Below, piece by piece: positions 54,679 to 64,000 of a stretch of DNA of 64,000 nt (position 1 is its first letter; each line of letters begins with the position of its first letter). Origin of the DNA: Tubiluchus corallicola (lineage: Eukaryota > Priapulida > Priapulimorpha > Priapulimorphida > Tubiluchidae); NCBI GenBank assembly GCA_030141605.1, contig JAQGDQ010000028.1, positions 193,501 through 257,500 of the forward strand, written 5' to 3'. Under the pieces are notes generated by a model, which saw only the letters and a list, made by a program, of their open reading frames with translations, was not told the origin of the DNA and ran no database searches. A program made the translations under genes and the position numbers.

Positions 54679-57600
54679 ATGTCGACTACAGCTGCGAAAC
54701 TTTGTAGCTTCCACTTGCAGTGGGTGAAAATTATCTGCTGTCAGCATGGAATGTCTGTGGGATCAAGATATTTTCATACAGACTTCATAGCCTCTCAAAG
54801 AAATGGTCTTCGGTATGGTAAAAGCATTTTGAAAACTGTCGGAACTACAACACAGTCAACATTTAGGTCAGTACAGTGAATGCACATATAACATATGTGA
54901 TACTTCTATTAGAATATGTTACATGTACTGTATATTACATTATACAGTTGAACCGCGTATACGTATACCGCCCCTCGTTGTAATGCCATAACAACAATAA
55001 TTGCCGTCCCGATTTCCATAATATATTAAACATAGGGAATACCGCTATCTGCTGTGCCAAAAAATCTATTTTACATAATAAATTTGTCTCGTTATAATGC
55101 CGGGCAAGACAAAGTACAATGAATTGTTACTGAAAAATAGTCATTGTGTTGTAAAAACAATGACCTCTGAACAGAAAAACAATTATGGTGTTTAAATTAA
55201 AATTTGGGTCTTGTTACAAGTGACTGTATGAAAGGGAAGGCTGAGGTTTTGAACAAGGAACATGCATTTTAAGAGTGCAAGAGTTGCGTAGCTAAGCTTC
55301 AGTACTGAACTGACGTAAATTTAACGGCTGTAAAAGCTGTTTGACTTAAGTCAAGTTATTATGCAGTAGCTATTTATAGTCTTAATTATCTAGTTACATT
55401 GGGAGTAATAATAGTAAAAATAGTACACTATATGCTATAAAATGAACTAGGAAACAAAATAGAGGCTATAGACTGGAATGGCTTTGATATTTAATGAACC
55501 TCGCCTTACCGCCAACCCCACTACAGCGCCATATTTAGTGGTGTCCCAGACCTAACGTTATAATGAGGTTTGACTGTATATATATAATTATTTAGCAAAT
55601 ACAAGCTTGCAATTGTATTTGATGCTGCAAATAATTTCATTATCGTATTCACTTATTAAATAAAACACCTATCACTAACATACATAAGTACTGAAAATAT
55701 ACTGGTACAAATATGTAATGAAAATATACTAACTGGCTACTTAAGTAAAAGTAAGTTAATATTCCTAAATCTAATAATTGAAGTAACACTGTGAAGTGTC
55801 TGATGCCCTTTTGCAAAAAAAAATTGTATCCTAACTAATTACCTAACATGGATTCTACATGGATTTAACATAATACACGGTATTGACAAAACATGTAGAT
55901 TGGTCACATTACAAGATGTTAATCATGTAACAAAAACAACAGACTAGAGGGTATTCTCATAAACTAATCAGAGCCAGAAAATCTTACAAATGTCACTTGG
56001 AGGGAATACCTAGCCAAGAGACAATTCTAGACACAAGCAGCCACAGAGCCCCAACAAAAATTTGAAAAGTTGTACTTCTAAAATGTCATTTTCTCATTTC
56101 CATTGGCAATACAGTTGCTATTTTCAAACAATTAAGTTACTGTTACATATTCACTCATAGTATTAATTAGTAGTCTATATACGCACCAAGCACACATGGA
56201 GTTAAGTGATTTAAAAATGTGATGCTTAGCAAGATAATTTTATACTTATATACTTAAGTAACCAGTTAATGCATTTTCATTACGTATTTGTACCAGTGCT
56301 ACTTTTATAGTGAGTGACGAACATTGTATAATTAATCTAGCATCAATAGGCTTGTTAAGTTTTTAACACTATTGCTAAATTTTTGTGTTTGCATGTAGCA
56401 TAATTACTAATTATGTATTAAATTGTTTGGTAAATTTTAGAAAACCTCGTCTTACGGCTCAAAATTTTTTGTCAAAACCAGGACGCCAGTTGCGAGTGAT
56501 TCTCCGCACACCTTTAAACAGAGATGCTTAGCAAGATAATTTTATACTTATCTACTTAAGTAACCAGTTAATGCATTTTCATTACGTATTTGTACCAGTG
56601 CTACTTTTATAGTGAGTGACGAACATTGTATAATTAATCTAGCATCAATAGGCTTGTTAAGTTTTTAACACTATTGCTAAATTTTTGTGTTTGCATGCAG
56701 CATAATTACTAATTATGTATTAAATTGTTTGGTAAATTTTAGAAAACCTCGTCTTACGGCTCAAAAATTTTTGTCAAAACCAGGACGCCAGTTGCGAGTG
56801 ATTCTCCGCACACCTTTAAACAGAGATATCATCAAAGAGGGTTGGATAATAAGATTTTTTGCAGAAAATAGTACGTAATGTTTGATTTTCTACATTTATT
56901 TGCTTGAATCATGGCATCTCATTTTATCTTGCGACCATATTCTTAAGTATAACCAGTTTAAAGTAATTTTCGCTTGTGGATGGCTGCAGAGTCTGAACAT
57001 TGTATAATTGCTATAGGCATAAATTATTTTGTAAACAAATCACTCCCTAAGTAGACTGGTGGCCAATTAATGCAAAATGCTACAGTAAAAACAAAGTAAA
57101 TATATGAATACAGGCGCAAAAGAATAATTCTTATTTAGCTAATTTATTTCTTCTATATCCATCTACATTTGACATAATCATAGATTTAGTAGCATGCCAT
57201 TACACAGATATTTTCAATTTTCATCTATTTATGCAGTTTTTTGTACTTTTTAGATTATTTAGCTTGGCATCGGAACACACTAAATTTAACCCTTGTCTTA
57301 GCATTTGCTTATATGCATCAACATGTTCCTATGTCGGAAGTCACAAAACTTTGTAAGTACTTTGCTTCATTGTTTATTCATAACGTAGAATTAAAGTTAC
57401 TTCCAAAAGTGATTTCATTTTGATTTTTTTTCATTTTGAGTAGAAGTGGAAAAGTATGTCTATTGTGGATTTCCCATCCATTATTAATCTAAACCGTAGA
57501 TAAATAATTAGGATAGGTGTTGACCAGTTGCCTTGGCTATTGTTGTCTTTTCTTTTGCCATGTAGTAAAATGACTAGTTCTAGAAGATTCAACAATATTT

Positions 57601-57893
57601 TACAAAATTGAACATAGACTCTTCACATCTTTTTTGCAGCACTATTTCTGATGACCACTGTCAATATTCTCTATGGTTCTGCTGTCTACTTCTACCGTAT
57701 TAGGATGATTCGTAAGCTTATGCATTTTAAGCTCAGCACAGCGTTATCCTACTGGTGTGGCGGGACAGTTGGGCTTCTCCTGTGGGTCTATATGCTTGCT
57801 TTCTTCTTAGAGTATGTTGATAATCCATTTGCACTATTTAAAATTGATTCACTTATGGATGGCTCATCACCTGGAAGAGAGGAGCCAGACTAG
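54679..57893 (+). CDS. TMEM160: TMEM160-like mitochondrial membrane protein (4 exons)
   Basis: The exons are 54679-54866, 56743-56870, 57254-57352 and 57640-57893, in phase, giving 222 residues. The first 65 residues are basic, without acidic clusters, and include SRYFHTD, like a mitochondrial targeting sequence. The C-terminal half has two or three hydrophobic segments. Likeness to vertebrate TMEM160 is seen in YLAWHRNTLNLTLVLAFAYM (LSWFRNGL in the human protein), LYGSAVYFYR (WGSASYAV) and GLLLWVYMLAFFLE (SLLWACAVGLYMG), all in the same order. The acidic tail is also shared. The match is from memory of the family and moderate; another small inner-membrane protein is possible. Exon 2 lies in the second copy of a 302-bp tandem duplication. 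Confidence 0.68.
54945..55576. mobile_element. Pogo/Tigger-like inverted-repeat element (632 bp) in intron 1
   Basis: Ends CAGTTGAACCGCGTATACG and, inverted, CAGTCAAACCTCATTATAACG, both flanked by TA (54943-54944, 55577-55578). Internal words such as TCGTTATAATGCCG echo the ends. No transposase is seen. Confidence 0.7.
56221..56824. repeat. 302-bp tandem duplication containing the 5' part of exon 2
   Basis: GATGCTTAGCAAG... begins at 56221 and again at 56523. The copies differ at only about three positions. Each has the same TTTTAG acceptor and 82-84 bases of exon 2. Copy 1 lacks the exon end and donor and runs straight into copy 2, so copy 1 is a truncated pseudo-exon (56441-56522). Confidence 0.93.
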
Positions 57894-58051
57894 AAACGAC
57901 AACATAATGTGTGATTCAACGAATTAATTATGTTTAGAAAAAGCATTTAAATGTATTTTTTGAGTGATATATTAAAAAGGGAAAAGAGCAACTTTTCACA
58001 TGTTGAATTTTTAAATTATTTTTAGGAATTTCTTATTGAGTACCAGTGGTC

Positions 58052-58057
58052 AATAAA
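58052..58057 (+). terminator. Poly(A) signal of the TMEM160-like gene
   Basis: AATAAA 159 bases after the stop codon, followed by a T-rich stretch. Confidence 0.5.
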
Positions 58058-59392
58058 TTTTGTCCTTTTTTACATTTCATTGCACGTATGTGTGTGCGTG
58101 CGTGCATGTGTGTTATATGTGTGTGTGTCTGTGTGTGTGCGTGTGTATATACATACATATGCATATATAAGTTAAGCCCATGCAGTAAATGTTATTAATT
58201 ATGTAGGCCAAATTAATATGTATGTATAGTTGTAGTTTATGGTGCCAAAGTTTATAAAAATACATTTTTTGCATTCTGATAATTGAATCATTAGCTAACA
58301 AAACTAAAAATGTGATGTAAATATTTAAGAAAGACAAATAAAACCCTTTTTTCAACAAATTCGTTAAGTTATCGGTACATAATTATTTTGCACTTGGGTT
58401 TGAATTAGTGACTACATGTACTAGTACATAAATGACTTTGTATATTAATTATATACAAAGTGCAAAAACATTCATATAAATTTTAGTTTCCAAGCAAAAA
58501 CCTAGACTAAAACGTATATTGTATTCTTGCAATCACAACAGTAATTTCCTTCTTTGCAAAGTTGTTAAAATGCATCTAAAAAGGCATTTAGATAAAATTC
58601 TAAATTAGACGAATACGTAGACTTAGGCATTTTCCTTCATTTGTAGAGCATACCGTAAAATTGTTAATGTAAATAGCAAATTATCACCAAGCAGAAATAA
58701 ACATCCATTATCGTTTTGTTGCCAGTAACCAATTTTTCAAGATGAAAGTCTATGAATATTTACAAAGTGACATTGCTGCAACAACAAAGATTGTTCACTA
58801 AATCTCATATCTGTTTCTTAGAAGTCTGAATTAAACAGATCTCACAGTAATACACTGTCTTTGTGCAGAGCAAGTTCTTTCTTTTCAAGCTACATCATCA
58901 CCTAGACACCTACATGCATTAATCAAATGCATTGTAACAGGCAGTCAGGCACAGAAATATAGTACCAGTAATCTAGTAAGGCTATGTGCAAAGGCTTGTA
59001 GTTAAAATATGCATCATTTATTTAAAAATTGCGTAGTCGGTAGTTTGGATATAACAGAAGCTGCAAAACCACAATTTAACAACACTCAGTACTCATGCAA
59101 GGCACATTATTTATTTATTTCTCTTGTGCTGTGTGCAGGGAGTAAGCAACAGTTTGACCTTTAATAATGTACCTGTAATCTGTTTTAATGCTTTAAGTGG
59201 TCCAACTATATAGCTGTTTATAGAGGAAACAACCAGCATTTCATGTGCTCTTCATACTAGGTACAATTAACGAATGCTAATTTGTTTGTATAATTTCTTT
59301 GTGTGAAAACAATAGTCATTTTCAAATGCATTTAGAAAGTATTGATTTACCTTTTTTACTTTGCAACATCAGTGTTAAACTACTGGCATATT
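58058..59392. other. Intergenic region between convergent genes
   Basis: AT-rich, with a (GT)n tract at about 58087-58150 and no supported exon. A minus-strand AATAAA at 59110-59115 could end the next gene. Confidence 0.5.
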
Positions 59393-62305
59393 TTATGTTG
59401 GTAATGAAACAGATGTGAAGTTGAACTCCATTGACGGTAATTTCATAACTGACTGTTCTTTGTCCATAGGCAGTGTAAAATCTTTCGCACACTTTAACCT
59501 CTCTAATTTCTGTAGGGTTTCTGGCAACTCCTGCTTAAAAAAATAAAAATGAAACAACATTTTAAAGAAGACTCACTTTGATTCTGCCATCCAGTTATTT
59601 GCTAAATTTAATGCATTGATACCAATACAATGTATGAGTAATAGCAATACAGTTTTTCAGAAATGTCTTAGTATGTTTTATCTATGTCTTAGTAAAACAT
59701 AGGTAAAAGAGAAGATTAAATTCCGTTTGTTTAAGGTATATAAAAACAAATTACGTTTTTAATACATAAAATTGACAGATTTACTGTCCCTAGTTTTTTA
59801 CTAACCGTAAGTAATTTCGACAACATCAACATGGATCCGGAAAAACTGTCTGTGGTATCAGGAAGTTGGTCATTTTGGCTTGAAAGTTTGGACAAATTCT
59901 CTGTATTGGATGTAGTCTTGACTTCCACAGCAGCCTAAAACAAAGTGAACAATTAAGCATTTTTTGATTGCTGATAGTCAGATAATTATATATTTGTGAT
60001 ATGTCGTCAATCAGTGACTATCACCACCTATACTGCGCTACAGAAAGTTTGCTGTAAATGCGTTACATTTTTTCCATATAGCAAAGGTCTGGAAAATTCA
60101 TTCAGTGAGGACAGTCAAAAATGAATGTGTTCACGAAAAGTTATGCAAATTTGCTCAAACACCATTGATCACGCAGTAAGTCCTTGCTTAACGACGCTAA
60201 TGCATTCCAGCAAAATGCAGCGTTAAGCGAAACGTCTTTAAGTGAAGTCAAGTCTTCCATAGAAAGAAATATAAAAGAATTGAGATATGTTCCAGAGACA
60301 AAAATCAATACTGTTTAAATCATAAAAGTAAAACATTTTATAAATTTTATTCGTATTTCTACAGATCAGTGTCCTTCTGTTTGCCTGAAACTATCTTTAT
60401 ATTTTACTTACTGATACCTAGCAATAGCGGTTTCTCTTTTGTTAACTTTTAAAGCCTAGGCAGCCGTTAAACAATAAACACTGCAGAGTCAAAGCCAAGC
60501 CCTGAGCGACCTTCAGAATTTTATCAGAGCCTATGAATTTATCTGTATACTTAGTCTGGTTGCTATAGCGACACGTTGCAGGCAAAATTCTTTGCATAAA
60601 GTTTGCTCGCTGGTCACTTGATAGTTGATACAAACTACTAGTAGTAGCGTCAGTAGCAGCTGGGAAGCAAAAACATACATAATAATTGCACTATTTACGT
60701 TACTAGTGTGCTTTCAGAACAGAATAATGCAATATGTACTGTTTTAATGCATCAAGCTAAAAAGGTAAAATGTTGTTGATAAAATAAAAATTTACTTTGA
60801 AGAAAGTAAAAAATCATCGTTAAAGTGAAAAAAGGTGTCAAATGAACAGCGTCGTTAAAATGAAACGTTGCTAAATGAGGAGTCATTTAAGCGAGGAGTT
60901 ACTGTATCTATAAAATACTATGTGGACATAATGATTAGCTCCAGCCTCTTCTTATGAACACAACATCAAAAAACAAGATCACAATTTGAATAAGTGCAAA
61001 GTGCAAACAATGTGCTTCTGCAGACAAATTAACTTAGGACTACTGACTAGATCATTTGAAGAAAGTATTTTCTGAATACATGTGTATAATACAAAGCAAA
61101 TGTAGTTCAGCAAAGTACGTCAGAAAGAGAGGCAAGAAATGTGCTTGCTACTTTGTGGATGTGTTGTGTCGCATGGTAGTTTTAGAAGCCATATGTGACT
61201 AGATGCCTGGCACATTATTTGTTACTTTATTAATCGGCTGAGTCATAATGGACATAAATTGTATTAAACATCGACTATTTTCTGCAAAAAGCCACTAAAT
61301 TAGTAACAACCTTTATCACTGCATTCACACTGTAATTTTTGCATTTCAAAATACAATAAACTGAAACAAGCCCTGTAATTTATAGGTCTATATCACTAAT
61401 GTGCAAACAATGTCCTTCAGCAGATTTTTCTGCAGTAGCAGCCTTGTTCAGTCAACCGTAACAACTTTCGAACACCGACGAGAAACTGCTGACCTAATAA
61501 ATTGTTATAAAATCATTAATGGCCTAACTGTTCTGCACGAAGATTATTTCTTTTCTAGATCTTTTAGGCCTCTTCATGGACATCATTCAATTTTCTTTAT
61601 TCCCTAACTAATATCCGCTCCCATATTTCACCACCCGTGTTATTAACCCATGGAACAAGCTGACGAACTGCAACCACAGATGTACCATCGATCAATTGCC
61701 TTAAAGGTTCTTTGAGAAAGGACAGCAACCAGATCTCTCTACTCTAGATCTCTATAACTTCATACTGCCTTTCCAACAGATAACGTTTGAACAAATATCC
61801 AGATGCTGGATAGATTATTTGTTTTCGTGTTACCTCTTATTGGATAACGTGAACTATTTCGTAAAATGGTATATTTGTGAGTTATTGGAGAAAATAATCT
61901 ATATGAATCATGTCTATGTTTGAAATTGTAGGACAATTAAACCAAAAAAAATTGTTTTACCAAATATTGCCTTTCCAATCGATGACGTTTGGATAAATAC
62001 CCAGTACATGATGCTGGATAGGTTTTCCGTTTTCGTGTTACCTCAAGTACGCAATCTTCCACCTGAGGAAGTATTTCTTTGTTCAGTTTATCATGTAGCT
62101 TTGTATCTAGTGGCTCAAGTATTCTTTCTGTGGCAGTCATTTTTTCATATTGATTGTTGCAGTAAAACAGTTCAACGAGTATTCGGGACGCAAACAGCTC
62201 CAAGAGATAAGAGATTGCAGATGCGAAATGAAAACTTTTTCCCACTTTAAAATTTCCGCTTTTTCGCATAAACAGCCAAGGCAAGCAATAACGGAAATCG
62301 GACAT
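59393..62305 (-). CDS. Candidate three-exon gene, possibly NSL1-like kinetochore protein
   Basis: On the minus strand: exon A 62305-62042 (ATG at 62305, alternative ATG at 62269), exon B 59934-59806 and exon C 59533-59393 ending TAA. All are phase 0 with GT-AG borders, giving 177 residues. Exon A contains helical sequence such as ILEPLDTKLHDKLNKEILPQ; exons B and C give SKLSSQNDQLPDTTDSFSGS and QELPETLQKLERLKCAKDFT. If exon A is read past its donor it continues EVTRKRKTYPAS, which resembles the TKRKQYP segment of vertebrate NSL1, a subunit of the MIS12 kinetochore complex. That continuation lies in a duplicated segment, so the likeness may be chance. A middle exon may be missing. I am fairly sure of exons B and C as coding, unsure of the family. 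Confidence 0.45.
60174..60904. mobile_element. Pogo/Tigger-like inverted-repeat element (731 bp)
   Basis: Ends CAGTAAGTCCTTGCTTAACG and, inverted, CAGTAACTCCTCGCTTAAAT; TA flanks the right end, but the left flank is CG. Inside both ends are GTTAAGCGAAACGT-like words. No transposase is seen. It lies in the intron between exons A and B of the candidate gene. Confidence 0.65.
61400..61760 (+). mobile_element. LINE remnant: reverse-transcriptase C-terminus
   Basis: The plus strand reads FEHRRETADLINCYKIINGL, then HEDYFFSRSFRPLHGHHS, then a stop, and resumes in shifted frames with VINPWNKL. This is the standard end of a LINE ORF2 (RR..DLI..YKI..GL ... TRGH ... N.WN.LP). It is broken by stops and frameshifts. 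Confidence 0.65.
61763..62044. repeat. Duplicated 76-79-bp segment reaching the exon A donor
   Basis: 61763-61838 and 61966-62044 are alike (GCCTTTCCAA, GATGCTGGATAG, TTTTCGTGTTACCTC). On the minus strand both copies start GAGGTAACACGAAAAC, exactly at the exon A border. One is a copy of the other, or both are parts of a retroelement tail. Confidence 0.7.
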
Positions 62306-62749
62306 ACAGCCGGCCAACGATTCAGTTCAGTTTTTGTATCAAGTTGAGCTATGCCTCTGACACTCAGTTAAGAAAAACCGGTACTGGCTGAAAACGAAAA
62401 AGATGTTAACATACGTAAACATTATGATGCCATTTCATTATACCACTGAGTAATTTTTATCCGTATCAGTCATCCCCGAGACCATTCTTCTTTCATTTTC
62501 GTAGATGTGAGCTAAACTTTCTAAAGTGGAGTGTATGTAACTTGCAGATGCGGATGCGTTTTGTGGGTTGCGGGATGGATAAAATCGGTTTATATTGCTT
62601 TCAAGGCAGCCCTTTATGCAGCCTGCATATACGTTATGCTTTCACCTTCCATAATATGATTCTGTTTAAATATTTCAGACGTGCCTTAGCCTTTCCTTAA
62701 TTCCTGAAAAGTTAAAAAATTTACCTCACCTCATATTGCACTCCAAAAG
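62306..62749. other. Short intergenic stretch upstream of the candidate minus-strand gene
   Basis: About 440 bases, mildly GC-richer near 62500-62620; it should contain the promoter if exon A is the true first exon. No other feature is seen. Confidence 0.4.
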
Positions 62750-63262
62750 AACCTCTTGTTTTCCAAATCCACCTTACAACAAATCCGGCAAACTATCTAT
62801 AAGTCTATACCTCTTAACAAAAATCCTTTCAACACAACCAATCATAATCTTATGCACCATCACAGCTTTCTCTAGCTGTTGGCAATGTGTTAATCGCTGT
62901 GTGTTAATAGCCGCAATAAAACTTCTGAAATCTGGAATTGTTTCTTTCCAGATGTTCATGTTCCCATTCTCTTAACAGCATTTTCAGATCTTTTTTATTT
63001 TTGTCTGCTAATAATAGCGAAATGCACTTTCTTGGAATGAAACTCATACTGTGTAGCAACATATCCCCTGCTATCTTTAATAGATTACACATATCTCTTC
63101 CTGTACCAAAGTAACTTTAGCTTTTCAGATTTTAATCTCATCCACATCAATTCAACTTCTGAATCAAAATACCATTTTTTTCAACATGCCATTTTTCTAA
63201 AACTTTTTCATTTCTATTTACACTGTCTACGTACGCTTTTTCTAAGTCCAGGAAGGTAACTC
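62750..63262 (-). pseudogene. Decayed reverse-transcriptase-like sequence
   Basis: The minus strand near 63255-63200 reads VTFLDLEKAYVDSVNRNE, like the catalytic-region motif F.DLEKAYDSVNR of LINE reverse transcriptases, with one extra residue. Frames further along (to about 62774) keep open reading for 60 codons at a time but shift repeatedly and match nothing I recognise. Confidence 0.4.
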
Positions 63263-63501
63263 ACAATTTTCTGCTTTGAGCTATATATATATCTGAGTAA
63301 GGTGTTTACAATTTAGAAAGAGTGTAGCAACAAAGTTTCAAAGGACTACAAAATGTACACACAGTGCCTGGTCTCGTCATTATTTTGTGACACCTGTTAC
63401 TAAGTCTAAAAAATTAGCATTTCAATTCAAGAATCGTTTATCTCTTTTGAACTCTGCGATAGCAAATTATAAATAACAGGACCAATAGTAAGTCGTGAAG
63501 A

Positions 63502-64000
63502 ATGACGACGAAGTATATCACTGATGACGACGAATTCAAATTAATCACTAGGTATTCCAATATTGGATCTATAATAGACAATAAATTACTTAATTTAAAT
63601 CTATTTGAAAGTAATGACATATTCGACTCTCTGCCCATTACTGATCTGGATCCAGATCAACATTATTTTAACGGACTAAATAGTATTAAAGCCAGCAAAT
63701 ATTATGATGACCAACAATTCAACTCTCTAATTAACAATTTAAAATTTAAATCTCCTCTGTCCGTTTTACATTTAAATGTGCGTAGTTTACAAAAAACTTA
63801 TGATCACTTATGTGCCTATCTTCAGTTACTCAATATTAAATGTTCAATTATTGCATTAACTGAAACATGGTCAGCTGAGGAACATGGCATATTATGTAAC
63901 TTACCAGGCTACAAATTAGCATACAATAATCGTACACATAAAGCTGGTGGTGGTGTTGCCATATTTATTTCCCAGGAATTAGCTTTCACTGTTTTGAAGC
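63502..64000 (+). CDS. LINE ORF2, N-terminal part with AP-type endonuclease (runs off the window)
   Basis: An open frame starts at ATG 63502 and continues without a stop for 166 codons to the window end. After about 90 residues of unassigned Asp- and Asn-rich leader come the motifs LSVLHLNVRSLQKTYDHLCA, CSIIALTETWS and LPGYKLAYNNRTHKAGGGVA. The order LH.NVRSL, ALTETW, R...GGGVAIFI is that of the apurinic-type endonuclease of CR1, L2 and Jockey-like non-LTR retrotransposons. The reverse transcriptase should follow outside the window. The lack of stops suggests a young copy. Confidence 0.85.
   Translation, partial: MTTKYITDDDEFKLITRYSNIGSIIDNKLLNLNLFESNDIFDSLPITDLDPDQHYFNGLNSIKASKYYDDQQFNSLINNLKFKSPLSVLHLNVRSLQKTYDHLCAYLQLLNIKCSIIALTETWSAEEHGILCNLPGYKLAYNNRTHKAGGGVAIFISQELAFTVLK

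Overview
This is nuclear DNA of an invertebrate animal. It is AT-rich, has multi-exon genes with GT-AG introns and AATAAA poly(A) signals, and is full of short hAT-, pogo- and mariner-like elements and LINE fragments. No bacterial-style operons, rRNA or CRISPR are present. The gene set (Kunitz, EGF, VWC, VWD and TIL domains, Cdk4/6, a metallophosphatase) is metazoan; the phylum cannot be fixed from the sequence alone. REGION 1 (1-31,700, + strand) is one giant gene whose 5' exons lie outside or could not be found. I traced 34 exons (1768-31138) by matching splice phase; the joined frame stays open for 2,297 codons to a stop. The product is a secreted cysteine-rich mosaic: end of an EGF repeat, Kunitz domain, partial VWC, tyrosinase-like type-3 copper domain, a short Cys-rich module, about 24 VWC repeats, then VWD-C8-TIL as in Kielin/chordin-like, BMPER and mucin proteins. 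A tyrosinase-like head joined to a Kielin-like tail is the most striking object in the window. REGION 2 (31,700-36,750) holds no gene I can support. REGION 3 (36,750-53,650) is a head-to-head pair: an intronless Cdk4/6-type kinase on the - strand and a 12-exon purple acid phosphatase of the ACP7 type (438 aa, all seven metal ligands present) on the + strand, sharing a 0.9 kb promoter region. The phosphatase introns carry a 13-copy 59-bp minisatellite, a LINE 3' end and four hAT-type elements, two with perfect 8-bp target duplications. REGION 4 (54,600-58,060, + strand) is a 4-exon gene for a 222-aa membrane protein resembling mitochondrial TMEM160; its second exon lies in a fresh 302-bp tandem duplication. 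REGION 5 (59,390-62,310, - strand) is a candidate three-exon gene convergent with it, perhaps related to the kinetochore protein NSL1 (weak). REGION 6 (62,700-64,000) holds decayed reverse-transcriptase sequence and the intact 5' part of a LINE endonuclease ORF running off the window end. The genes do not form a pathway; the links visible are positional (shared promoter, convergent pair).
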